Shown here piece by piece: positions 42,179 through 50,251 of a stretch of 64,000 nt of DNA (positions are counted from its first letter, which is position 1; every line of letters begins with the position of its first letter). Below the pieces are notes generated by a model. It made no database searches. It saw only the letters and a program-made list of their open reading frames with translations, and was not told the origin of the DNA. This DNA comes from an uncultured Synergistaceae bacterium. Lineage in GTDB: Bacteria > Synergistota > Synergistia > Synergistales > Aminiphilaceae. Made by a program: the position numbers and the translations under genes. The stretch lies in contig CALMLW010000236.1 in assembly GCA_937868015.1 (NCBI GenBank), positions 1 to 64,000 on the forward strand, given 5' to 3'.

Positions 42179-43300
42179 ATGCTGTACTTCCAAGCCCTGT
42201 CCAACCTTATTGCCCAGTCGGGCTTCGCGGGGCTCACCCTGGGAAACGTGGTCATGCTCCTGGTGTCCTTCGTGTTGCTCTATCTGGCCATCGTGAGAGG
42301 TTTTGAACCTCTTCTTCTGGTGCCCATCGCCTTCGGCTGCCTTCTGGTGAACCTGCCCCTGTCGGGCATCATGGACGAGGGGGGCTTCCTGCGCTACGTA
42401 TTTTTCGGTACAGAACATGAGATTTACCCCATTATAATCTTCATGGGCATCGGAGCCCTCACGGACTTTGGCCCTCTGCTGGCGAACCCCATCACCTTCC
42501 TGCTGGGGGCGGCGGCCCAGATGGGGGTCTTCGTGGCGCTCTTTTTGGCCACCGCCCTGGGGTTCAACATCCGGGAAGCGGCGTCCATCGGCATCATCGG
42601 CGGCGCCGATGGCCCCACGAGCATCTATCTCACCATGAAGATGGCGCCCCAGATCCTGGGGGCCATCGCTGTGGCGGCCTACAGCTACATGTCCCTGGTG
42701 CCCCTCATTCAGCCTCCGGTGATCCGGCTGCTCACCACGAAAGAGGACCGGGGTATCCGCATGGACAACCTGCGCCCCGTCTCCAAGATGGAGAAGGTGC
42801 TCTTTCCCATCGTCTGCACCGTGGCGTCGGGCCTCGTTCTCCCCATGTGCGTCCCCCTCGTGGGGGTGCTCATGTTCGGTAACCTCCTGCGGGAGTGCGG
42901 CGTCACCGAGCGCCTGAACCATGCGACCCAGAACGAAATTCTCAACACCACCACTATTTTCCTAGGGCTCACTGTGGGGGCCACCATGGAGGCCGCCACC
43001 TTCCTCACCGTGGCCACCCTCAAGATCATCTTCCTGGGGCTCGTGGCCTTCATGGCGAGCACCGCCGGGGGCGTGCTCTTCGGCCAAGTCATGAAAAAAT
43101 GGAGTGGTGGCAAGATCAACCCCATGATCGGTTCGGCGGGGGTCTCCGCCGTGCCCATGGCGGCCCGGGTGGTGCAGCGTATGTGCCAACAGGAGCATCC
43201 GGGGAACTTCCTGCTCATGCACGCCATGGGGCCCAACGTGTCGGGAGTCATCGGCACGGCGGTGGCTGCGGGGGCCATGCTCTCCCTGCTCACCAACTGA
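42179..43300 (+). CDS. mmdB: Methylmalonyl-CoA decarboxylase beta subunit (Na+ pump)
   Basis: 373 residues, polytopic membrane protein of the OadB/MmdB/GcdB family. It decarboxylates carboxybiotin and exports Na+. The conserved GGADGPTSIYLT motif carries the Na+/H+-binding Asp; NTTTIFLGLTVGATM and GSAGVSAVPMAARV are other conserved helices. ATG 42179 follows GGGAGGAG with eight-base spacing. Last gene of the module, followed by an intrinsic terminator. The sodium gradient can drive ATP synthesis or symport. Confidence 0.96.
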   Translation: MLYFQALSNLIAQSGFAGLTLGNVVMLLVSFVLLYLAIVRGFEPLLLVPIAFGCLLVNLPLSGIMDEGGFLRYVFFGTEHEIYPIIIFMGIGALTDFGPLLANPITFLLGAAAQMGVFVALFLATALGFNIREAASIGIIGGADGPTSIYLTMKMAPQILGAIAVAAYSYMSLVPLIQPPVIRLLTTKEDRGIRMDNLRPVSKMEKVLFPIVCTVASGLVLPMCVPLVGVLMFGNLLRECGVTERLNHATQNEILNTTTIFLGLTVGATMEAATFLTVATLKIIFLGLVAFMASTAGGVLFGQVMKKWSGGKINPMIGSAGVSAVPMAARVVQRMCQQEHPGNFLLMHAMGPNVSGVIGTAVAAGAMLSLLTN

Positions 43301-43340
43301 TCCGGAGACCCTATCCCGTCACCGGTCGATAAGAGCCGCG

Positions 43341-43378
43341 CCGAGGGGCGCCCTTCGGGGCCGCCCCTCGGTTGTTTT
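43341..43378 (+). terminator. Intrinsic terminator of the propionate operon
   Basis: CCGAGGGGCG-CCC-TTCG-GGG-C-CGCCCCTCGG (43341-43371), a 13-bp stem with one bulge and a TTCG tetraloop, followed by TTGTTTT. Confidence 0.85.
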
Positions 43379-43408
43379 AATAAAATTATTATAAATCGGA
43401 GGTGGGTC

Positions 43409-44716
43409 ATGGCGGGGGAAAAGGGCCCTATCAGGGAAGAAGATCGATATCTCCGCTACCTGGAGGCCCGGGCCTGCGAGGCGGAAGTCTTGGCCGCCTC
43501 GCAGGAGGCGCTTTTTAATTTAGTCCGGGAGCTCGAGAAGTGTCCTTCGGTATCGGCGGTGTTGGACCTGCTGGAACATCGTCTGCGTTCCCTCTTGCCC
43601 CTGGGGCCCGCTCTCCTGGTGATGCGGGATTCTCCCTCCTCCGACGTCTGGAGGTGGCGGGGCGCCGGAGCCAATCTCCGGGAGGGGATGTCCCTTTCAC
43701 CGAAAGACCAGGAAGCTTTGCGTTCCCTGGAAGGGCCCGCTTCCGTTCTCGCTTCCCAGATACCGGGTCTGGCCCCCGGCGGGGCGGAGAGCTTCTTGGC
43801 GGTGCCGGTGACCCAGGGAGGGGTCCTCTGGGGAGGAGTGGGGGGGAGCCCTCTCCCCTCGGGGGTCTTTCGCGACAATGAACGGCGCCTGGCGGGCCTC
43901 CTTGCCCTTCACTTGGGCCTTCGGCTGGAATCCATGGATCACGCCCGGCGCCGGGAGGAAGAGGCGGCCCGCCTTAAAAAAGAGCTTGCCTTGGCGGCGG
44001 CGGCCCAGAGGAGCATGCGCCCCCCGGAGGTCCTTCGATGGCCCGAGGGAGTGGCGGCGATATGGACCCGCCCCTGGGGAGAGGTGGGGGGGGATGCCTG
44101 CGACCTGCTGCGGGATTCGGCGGGAAATGTTCATCTCCTTCTGGCGGACGCCATGGGGCACGGGGTGGCGGCGGGGCTCCTCGTGACCTTCCTGCGGGGT
44201 CTTTTTTTCAGCCGCCTCCTCCGGGAGAGCCTGTCCCCCAAGGAGCTGGCCTCCCTGTTGGACGAGGGGCTGAAAAGCGTGGCGGGGGACTCCGATGACG
44301 CCCCCTTCTGCACGGTTATCCACGGCGTGTGGGACCCCCGAAAGAAGGTTTTTTCTTACCTCAGCGCCGCCGGGGCTCCGGCTTTTATCCTCCGCTCTTC
44401 GGGGGAGATGGTGGCGCTGGACTCCACCATGCCCTTGCTCGGCGTGCTCCCCGTGGAACCCGAAGGGCGCGAAGTGGAGGGATCTCCGGGGGACGTGGTG
44501 TGCTTTTGTTCCGATGGCCTTCTGGAGGCCCTGCCCCTCGACGAATCCCAATCTCCCCGGAGCCTTTTGGCGGCGTGGCTCCAGGGGGTCCTGAGAGAAG
44601 GCGACCCCTCGGGGGTCCCCGCCCTGGTCCAGAAGGAGGTGAGTGAGGGGCGCTGGGTCCCCAGAGACGACGCCACCCTGGTGCTTCTTTCCCTGGGGGC
44701 CGGGGGTGGGGGGTGA
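43409..44716 (+). CDS. GAF-linked SpoIIE/RsbU-type PP2C phosphatase
   Basis: 435 residues. A coiled coil and GAF-like sensor (~30-175) precede a PP2C-type SpoIIE domain (~190-430) with GGDACDLL, LADAMGHGVAAGLL and DDATLVLL metal-binding motifs. Family role: dephosphorylation of anti-anti-sigma factors in partner-switching stress or regulatory circuits. No anti-sigma or STAS gene is adjacent, so the target is unknown. SGGDxxD is slightly changed to VGGDACD. RBS CGGAGGTGG before ATG 43409 in an AT-rich gap. Confidence 0.85.
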   Translation: MAGEKGPIREEDRYLRYLEARACEAEVLAASQEALFNLVRELEKCPSVSAVLDLLEHRLRSLLPLGPALLVMRDSPSSDVWRWRGAGANLREGMSLSPKDQEALRSLEGPASVLASQIPGLAPGGAESFLAVPVTQGGVLWGGVGGSPLPSGVFRDNERRLAGLLALHLGLRLESMDHARRREEEAARLKKELALAAAAQRSMRPPEVLRWPEGVAAIWTRPWGEVGGDACDLLRDSAGNVHLLLADAMGHGVAAGLLVTFLRGLFFSRLLRESLSPKELASLLDEGLKSVAGDSDDAPFCTVIHGVWDPRKKVFSYLSAAGAPAFILRSSGEMVALDSTMPLLGVLPVEPEGREVEGSPGDVVCFCSDGLLEALPLDESQSPRSLLAAWLQGVLREGDPSGVPALVQKEVSEGRWVPRDDATLVLLSLGAGGGG

Positions 44717-44763
44717 GAAAAAAGACTGCGGCGTACTTTGCATGGTGCATTTTTTTTGCTTCG

Positions 44764-44772
44764 TGCTATAAT
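44764..44772 (+). promoter_or_regulatory. Extended -10 promoter of gdhA
   Basis: TGCTATAAT (44764-44772) is a perfect extended -10 (TGnTATAAT). No convincing -35. The leader of ~77 nt carries a CGGGGGG-ACG-CCCCCCG hairpin (44792-44808) before the RBS GAAGGAGG. Confidence 0.65.
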
Positions 44773-44855
44773 TTACGCGAAGGTTCGAAGGCGGGGGGAC
44801 GCCCCCCGGGGTATGGGTGGCGACGGCCACAAAATCATGAAGGAGGCAAAGGGAA

Positions 44856-46208
44856 ATGGCTAACGAGCACTATATCGACGGGTTGATCGCGGAACTGAAG
44901 GCCAAGTGGCCCTGGGAGACCGAGTTCATCCAGGCAGCGGTGGAGGTCCTGGAGTCCGTCAAGCCGGTGGTGGCTCAGCATCCCGAGTACGAGAAGTACC
45001 GCATTGTGGACCGGATGATCATTCCGGAGCGCGTCATCATCTTCAGCGTTCCCTGGCGCGACGACAAGGGCGAGTACCAGGTGAACCAGGGTTTCCGGGT
45101 CCAGTACAACAGCGCCCTTGGCCCCTACAAGGGAGGCTTGCGCTTCCACCCTTCCGTCAACCTCTCCATCCTTAAGTTCCTTGGCTTTGAGCAGACCTTC
45201 AAGAACGCCCTCACGGGCCTTCCCATGGGGGGCGGCAAGGGAGGCAGCGACTTCAATCCCAAGGGGCGCAGCAGCGAAGAAATGATGAACTTCTGTCAGT
45301 CTTACATGCGGGAGCTCTTCCGCCACATCGGTCCGGACACCGATGTGCCCGCCGGGGACATCGGCGTGGGGGGGCGGGAGATCGGCTATCTCCTCGGCAC
45401 GTACAAGAAGATCACCCGGGACTTCCAGGGTGGCGTGCTCACCGGTAAGAACGTCAACTGGGGCGGCAGCTTGATTCGTCCCGAAGCCACGGGCTTCGGC
45501 GCGGTGTACTTCCTCCAGGAGATGCTCGATAAGAAGGGCGACTCCATCGAGGGCAAGACCATCGCCCTTTCGGGCTTCGGCAACGTGACCTGGGGGACGG
45601 CCCTCAAGGCCTCCGAGCTGGGCGCCAAGGTCGTCACCATCGCGGGCCCCGACGGGTACATCTACGACAAGGACGGGATTTCCGGCGAGAAGGTCGAATT
45701 CCTCCTCTCCCTTCGCTCCTCCAACCAGGACATCGTGAAGCCCTACGCGGACAAGTTCCCCGGAGCCCAGTTTGTCCCGGGCAAGCGTCCTTGGGAAGTG
45801 AAGTGCGATATCGCCATGCCCTGTGCCTTCCAGAACGAGATGAGCGGCGACGATGCCAAGGCCTTGCTCTCCAACGGCGTGAAGTACGTGGTGGAAGTTT
45901 CCAACATGGGCTGCACCCCCGAGGCCATGGAGACCTTCGTGGGTAACAAGGTTCCCTTCGCCCCCGGCAAGGCAGCGAACGCGGGGGGCGTGGCCACCTC
46001 CGGCCTTGAAATGTCCCAGAACAGCCTCCGGCTCCAGTGGACCGAGAGCGAAGTGGATGCCCGGCTGCACCAGATCATGAAGACCATCCACCGCAACGCC
46101 TACGACACGGCGAAGGACTATGGCGTGGAGGGGAACTACGTGGTGGGCGCCAACATCGCGGGCTTCATCAAAGTGGCCAACGCCATGGTGGGACAGGGCG
46201 TCATCTAG
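44856..46208 (+). CDS. gdhA: Glutamate dehydrogenase
   Basis: 450 residues, hexameric small-type GDH of the NADP-dependent bacterial length. Glutamate + NAD(P)+ to 2-oxoglutarate + ammonia, central to amino-acid fermentation. PMGGGKGGSDFNPKG holds the catalytic Lys region, and LSGFGNVTWGTALKA is the dinucleotide-binding loop; NAGGVATSGLEMSQN is conserved near the C-terminus. Length fits NADP-type enzymes, but cofactor choice cannot be proven by eye. Strong promoter, strong RBS and strong terminator suggest high expression. Confidence 0.96.
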   Translation: MANEHYIDGLIAELKAKWPWETEFIQAAVEVLESVKPVVAQHPEYEKYRIVDRMIIPERVIIFSVPWRDDKGEYQVNQGFRVQYNSALGPYKGGLRFHPSVNLSILKFLGFEQTFKNALTGLPMGGGKGGSDFNPKGRSSEEMMNFCQSYMRELFRHIGPDTDVPAGDIGVGGREIGYLLGTYKKITRDFQGGVLTGKNVNWGGSLIRPEATGFGAVYFLQEMLDKKGDSIEGKTIALSGFGNVTWGTALKASELGAKVVTIAGPDGYIYDKDGISGEKVEFLLSLRSSNQDIVKPYADKFPGAQFVPGKRPWEVKCDIAMPCAFQNEMSGDDAKALLSNGVKYVVEVSNMGCTPEAMETFVGNKVPFAPGKAANAGGVATSGLEMSQNSLRLQWTESEVDARLHQIMKTIHRNAYDTAKDYGVEGNYVVGANIAGFIKVANAMVGQGVI

Positions 46209-46249
46209 AGACCTTTTTCGAGGCCCAAAGGGCCTCTCCGACACGAAAG

Positions 46250-46287
46250 AAGGGCTCCCCGAAAAAACTTCGGGGAGCCCTTTTGTT
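46250..46287. terminator. Bidirectional terminator between gdhA and phoU
   Basis: AAGGGCTCCCCGAA (46250-46263) and its exact complement (46269-46282) with a 5-nt loop, followed by TTGTT. A smaller GAGGCC/GGCCTC hairpin precedes it (46220-46236). It ends at the phoU stop codon and serves the convergent gdhA and phoU genes. Confidence 0.85.
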
Positions 46288-47026
46288 ACGGCTGCCCTTT
46301 CTCTGGGGCGGGGCTCCGGCGGGCCTCGTGTCGGTCGGGGAGCCTCTTGCCGGTGATCATGAAATAGGCTCGGGTGGCGATGTTCACCGCGTGGTCCCCG
46401 GCGCGCTCCAAGTATCGGGAGATCAGGATGAGGGCCGCCCCCCGGCGCACGCGGTCTTCTTCGGCGATGCCGTCGGCGATGAGCTGGGCCATGACGTCGC
46501 GAAAGACCTTGTCGTAGAGGGTGTCTACCACATCGTCCCGGCGTATCACCTCCAGGGCTCCGGGGGCGTCGTTTTGGGCAAAGGCCTGGAGGCTGTCCCG
46601 AAGCATGGCGGCGACGAGGTTTCCCATCTGGGGGATATCCACCAGGGGCTGAAACAAGGGGGCCCCTAGGAGCGCCATGGTTTTTTCCGAAATGTTGGCC
46701 GCCTCGTCCCCCAGGCGCTCCAGGTCGGTGACGATCTTGAGCACGGAGAAGACGAAGCGCAGATCCTCTCTTACGGGCTGGCGCATGGCGAGGGATAGAA
46801 GGCATTCCTGTTCGATTTCCCCCTCGAGGGCATCGATGGCGCCGTCTTGCGCGACGACGGCGGCGGCCCGGGGGCCATCCAGTGTCACGAGGGCCTCCAC
46901 CGCTTCCTCCAGGGCGCGGGCGGTCCGCTCTCCCATGGCGGACACCATCAGGAGGATGCGCTTGCGGTCCCGGTCGTATAAGTAATTCTCAAGGCGTTCC
47001 GTGGAGGAGTTGCGGTGGAAAAACAT
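46286..47026 (-). CDS. phoU: PhoU-family phosphate regulatory protein
   Basis: About 246 residues, all-helical with two PhoU repeats. FSVLKIVTDLERLGDEAANI and LISRYLERAGDHAVNIA are the paired E/DxxxD metal-cluster motifs. Known role: restraining phosphate uptake and signalling. GAAGGTG lies six bases before ATG 47026; a GTG nine bases earlier has no room for an RBS. Located 32 bp after the Na/Pi transporter gene rather than with pst genes, so it probably tunes that symporter. Confidence 0.9.
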   Translation of the reverse strand: MFFHRNSSTERLENYLYDRDRKRILLMVSAMGERTARALEEAVEALVTLDGPRAAAVVAQDGAIDALEGEIEQECLLSLAMRQPVREDLRFVFSVLKIVTDLERLGDEAANISEKTMALLGAPLFQPLVDIPQMGNLVAAMLRDSLQAFAQNDAPGALEVIRRDDVVDTLYDKVFRDVMAQLIADGIAEEDRVRRGAALILISRYLERAGDHAVNIATRAYFMITGKRLPDRHEARRSPAPEKGQP

Positions 47027-47058
47027 CCCATTCACCTTCTCTCCGAAGAGTAGTCCTT

Positions 47059-48612
47059 TTAGGACACCAGTTCTTGGGCGCTACGGGCGAGGGAAGAGGC
47101 TTCGTCGACCCATTCCAAGGCCTCCATGGTCTCTCGGGTTACCCGCCCTTCTCCGGAGCCCCTGAGGCGAGCCCTCAAGAGGTTTTCCTGGACGTGGAAA
47201 TTCTGAAACGACCGCCTTGCCAGAGGGGAAGGCTCCCTTTCTCCCAGCACAAAGGTGCCCAGGCTGTGGCGCACCAGCTCCACCAAGGCGGAGGCAAAGT
47301 CCTTCCAGGGAACCCCGTCGGGGCCTTCGTCCGTGAGCCTATATCCCAGGGCGTCGCTCCGGGGGGCGAAGCGGGTGACGAGTTGGGTCGTGAGCTGGCT
47401 AAGGGATCGTAGGCTGTCGAAGAGTTCTTCCCGGGAGGCCTCCACGCCCCTGTCGGCGCCGGAGGGAATGGAAAGGAGGAAGTCCGCGCAGGCCTCGGCC
47501 AAGGAGGGAAGGCCCTCCTGCAATGCGGATCGATCCCGGGGGCGAGATCGATCCGCCAGGGTCAACGTGAGGAGCTGTTCTAAGGCGCTGGCCAGTCTCA
47601 CCATTTCCCGGGAAAGCAGGGCGAGGGCCAGAGAGGGGAAGGGGAGGGCCGCATCGTCCAGATAAAGGGGAGTCCCCGGAGTTTCCCGTGCGAAGAGCCG
47701 GGCGACCCCTTGGCTTGCCTGGGCCAGCAAGGGAGCCAGGGGGAGGAGAAGGGCCGCGTTGCCCCAGAGGATGATCCCCTGGAGCAGGGCAAAGCGCAGG
47801 GGCAAAGGGAACGTCAGGGAGGCGAAAACTCCCTGAATTGGGGAGGCCAAAAGCAGCGCCGCTCCCACCCCCACGATCTTGTAGATCAACGAGGCCCAGG
47901 CCAGAGCTCGGGCCTGGGGGCGTCCTCCGAGCCCGGCCAGGAGAACGGTGGCCGAAGAGCCCACGTGGCTTCCCAGCACCACGGGGAGGGCCCCCTCAGG
48001 GGGAAGGAGTCCCTGGGACAAAAGGACCATGGCCAGAGCCACCACCAGGGAGCTGCTCTGGGTCCCGGCGGTGACGACGAGCACCCCCAGGCCCAGGAGC
48101 CATGGAGAGCTCCCCGCCGCCGCGAAGAGCTCCTGGAGATCGGCCCGGGCGGTGAGGGGTACGACGCCGAGTTTCACCAGGGCCATGCCCGTGAGGATGA
48201 GGGCCAGGCCCCGGACGACGGCGGAGAGCTGGCGAAAAGGTCCTCGGGTGAAGCGCTCTCCGAAGACGGCGACCCCGAGGATCAGGGGGGCGTAGGAGGT
48301 CACGTCTACGGAGATCAAGAAGGTCATCAAGGAGGGGCCCACGCTGGCCCCCATCATGACCACCACGGCGCCAGCGAGGGAGAGAACTCCGGCGTTGACC
48401 AATCCTATGGTCAAAGCGGTGGCGGCGGTGCTACTTTGGGACAGGGCCGACAGCACCGTCCCCAGCAAAAAAGAGGCCCCGGTGGAGCGGGACATGCGTC
48501 CGAAGAGGCGGCGGGACCGGGGACCCCACTCCTCTCGGAAGGTCCTGGTGCTGTCGTCCAGCCCCAGGAGAAAGAGCCCCAGTCCCCCCAATATGAGCGA
48601 TAGCGATGTCAT
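47059..48612 (-). CDS. Na+/phosphate symporter (NptA/PNaS family) with PhoU-like tail
   Basis: 517 residues. Two inverted membrane repeats carry the signature LSQSSTAATAL and GTQSSSLVVALAM (QSST/QSSS substrate and Na+ motifs). The last ~180 residues are a soluble PhoU-like helical domain. Imports phosphate using the Na+ gradient, which the methylmalonyl-CoA decarboxylase of this window could provide. GGAGG precedes the ATG. Followed by phoU on the same strand. Confidence 0.92.
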   Translation of the reverse strand: MTSLSLILGGLGLFLLGLDDSTRTFREEWGPRSRRLFGRMSRSTGASFLLGTVLSALSQSSTAATALTIGLVNAGVLSLAGAVVVMMGASVGPSLMTFLISVDVTSYAPLILGVAVFGERFTRGPFRQLSAVVRGLALILTGMALVKLGVVPLTARADLQELFAAAGSSPWLLGLGVLVVTAGTQSSSLVVALAMVLLSQGLLPPEGALPVVLGSHVGSSATVLLAGLGGRPQARALAWASLIYKIVGVGAALLLASPIQGVFASLTFPLPLRFALLQGIILWGNAALLLPLAPLLAQASQGVARLFARETPGTPLYLDDAALPFPSLALALLSREMVRLASALEQLLTLTLADRSRPRDRSALQEGLPSLAEACADFLLSIPSGADRGVEASREELFDSLRSLSQLTTQLVTRFAPRSDALGYRLTDEGPDGVPWKDFASALVELVRHSLGTFVLGEREPSPLARRSFQNFHVQENLLRARLRGSGEGRVTRETMEALEWVDEASSLARSAQELVS

Positions 48613-48649
48613 TTGGCCTCCGGGGGCGCTGAGCTCCGAAAGGTCGGGG

Positions 48650-49294
48650 CTAGGCGGACAAGAGGGCCGCCGCTCGCACCGGGGCGCCGTCGGCGTCGGC
48701 GTAGTGCAGGGGGAGGGCCAAGAAGGTGAATCCCTGGGGGGGGAGCTCCCCCAGACCCCGCAGGTTTTCCACGATCACCAGCCTCCGGGAAAGGAGGGCG
48801 CGGTGGACGGGGAAGGCCACGCTTTCCATGGGATCCACGGAGATGGCATCCACCCCCACGCCCTTAAGGGCCCGGGTGGCCAGGTACGCCGCCCCGTCGG
48901 GGGTCAGGGTGGGGAAGGGAGAAAAGTACTCCTCGGTGCCCCAGAAGCGATCCCATCCCGTATGGAGGAGCACAAAATCCGGGGTAAACGCCCCCTCCAG
49001 GGCCTCCTCAAGGAAAGACCGGGGGACCGCCCTTCCCGGAGGAAAGGAAGAGAGGTCCACCTTGACGGCGGCTCCCGCGAAGGCGCCGATGGCCATGGAA
49101 TCCAGGGATGGAGCCCCGGCGATCATGTGGGAGGGGGCGTCCATATGGGTTCCCGTGTGGGAAAAAAGGCGGAGCCGCGTCTCCCGAAAGCCCTCCCTCT
49201 CCAGGGTGGTGGCCTCCAGGAGCTCTGGGGGCTCGGTGCCGGGGTATACCGGCATGGCGGAAGTGATGAGATGGGTCAGGTCATACCACGTCAT
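48650..49294 (-). CDS. Cyclase-family metal hydrolase (kynurenine formamidase-like)
   Basis: 214 residues. SHTGTHMDAPSHM is the Mn/Zn-binding HxGTHxDxPxH signature of the cyclase/KynB family; YDLTHLITSAMPVYPG is the usual N-terminus. Family members hydrolyse N-formylkynurenine, isatin or other cyclic amides; the substrate here cannot be assigned. ATG 49294 is selected since AAGGAGG lies six bases upstream. Same strand as and 37 bp before the Na/Pi symporter, but a functional link is not obvious. Confidence 0.87.
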   Translation of the reverse strand: MTWYDLTHLITSAMPVYPGTEPPELLEATTLEREGFRETRLRLFSHTGTHMDAPSHMIAGAPSLDSMAIGAFAGAAVKVDLSSFPPGRAVPRSFLEEALEGAFTPDFVLLHTGWDRFWGTEEYFSPFPTLTPDGAAYLATRALKGVGVDAISVDPMESVAFPVHRALLSRRLVIVENLRGLGELPPQGFTFLALPLHYADADGAPVRAAALLSA

Positions 49295-49396
49295 GGGAGC
49301 CTCCTTAAAAGACCAGGGAGATAGTTCCTGGAGCGCTCCCAATTTACCACAAAGGGGTGAAAGATCAAAAAAGGCGTGGGCGGAAAGGGGGGGACG

Positions 49397-49405
49397 TGCT
49401 ATGAT
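49397..49405 (+). promoter_or_regulatory. Extended -10 promoter of the solute-binding protein operon
   Basis: TGCTATGAT at 49397-49405, 34 bp before ATG 49439. It has the same TGCTAT core as the gdhA and 60.4-kb promoters. No -35 element seen. Confidence 0.5.
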
Positions 49406-49438
49406 GGTTCGGAGTCGAGTGCTCGGGAGGTGGCCGAG

Positions 49439-50224
49439 ATGAACCGTTGGTCCCGTGGAATGGGATGGGTGTTATGGGTTATGGCCGTCTTTGCGGTGGG
49501 CTCTTCTGTGGCCGAAGGGGCCTCCCCTCGGTCCCTTCAGGAGATCCGGGCCCGGGGAGAGTTGGTGGTGGGCATCGAAGACGACACCTGGGGACGCTTT
49601 CACATATGGGATAAGGGATCGGTGGAGGGACTGGAGGTAGATCTGGCGGAGCGCATCGCCCAGGCGGTGGGGGTTTCCCTCCGGGTGATGCCCATCCCCT
49701 GGGGAAAGGGAGAGGCGGGCACCATTTCCGGAAGCTGGGAGTCGGGAACCTGGGTGGAGGCGGACCTTCTCTTGGCGGGGATCACGACGGATGCGGAGCG
49801 CGCCCAGAAGGTGACCTTCTCCGATTGGTACTTTTCCGCCGGACAGACGGTGCTCTTTCGAAAGGCCCTGGGGGCCCGGACGACGGGGGACCTGGCCGGG
49901 CGTCGGGTGTCGTTTCAGGGGGGTACCACCAGTGAGGCGGTGGTGCGAGACTCCATGCCTCGGAGCGAGGCCGTGCCCTTTGCCACGTGGAGCGACGCTT
50001 TTTCGGCCTTCATGGAAGGGACGGTGGATGCCGTGGTGGTGGATAGTCCCCTGGCCATCCAGAAGGCCCGGGAAAACCCCGAGCTCCACGTCCTGGGGGT
50101 TCTCCTTTCCCGGGAGCGCTACGGAGTGGCGATGCCCAAGGACGTGGACCCCGAGTTCAAGGCGTTGGTGGATCAAGTCGTCCGCCAATGCCGCGAGGAG
50201 CTTTTCCGGAAGTGGTTTTCCTAG
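49439..50224 (+). CDS. Family 3 (amino-acid type) solute-binding protein, orphan
   Basis: 261 residues with a signal peptide (GWVLWVMAVFAVGSSVAEGAS) and no lipobox Cys, so a soluble periplasmic protein. RSLQEIRARGELVVGIEDD and LEVDLAERIAQAVG are the classical family 3 start; ITTDAERAQKVTFSDWYFSAGQ and FQGGTTSE follow. No ABC permease or ATPase genes are near. Next gene, 27 bp away, is a GAF-GGDEF protein, so it may instead feed a signalling system or serve a transporter elsewhere. ATG 49439 has GGGAGGTGG upstream. Confidence 0.85.
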   Translation: MNRWSRGMGWVLWVMAVFAVGSSVAEGASPRSLQEIRARGELVVGIEDDTWGRFHIWDKGSVEGLEVDLAERIAQAVGVSLRVMPIPWGKGEAGTISGSWESGTWVEADLLLAGITTDAERAQKVTFSDWYFSAGQTVLFRKALGARTTGDLAGRRVSFQGGTTSEAVVRDSMPRSEAVPFATWSDAFSAFMEGTVDAVVVDSPLAIQKARENPELHVLGVLLSRERYGVAMPKDVDPEFKALVDQVVRQCREELFRKWFS

Positions 50225-50251
50225 TCGGATCTACGGTGTAAGGACGGGGCG

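Noticed and set aside
44780-44800. GGTTCGAAG resembling a tRNA T-loop
   Set aside because: No acceptor, D or anticodon stems can be formed around it; it is in the gdhA leader.
44835-46805. 656-codon minus-strand open frame
   Set aside because: Runs through the antisense of gdhA and its terminator and into phoU in another frame; composition is shadow-like.
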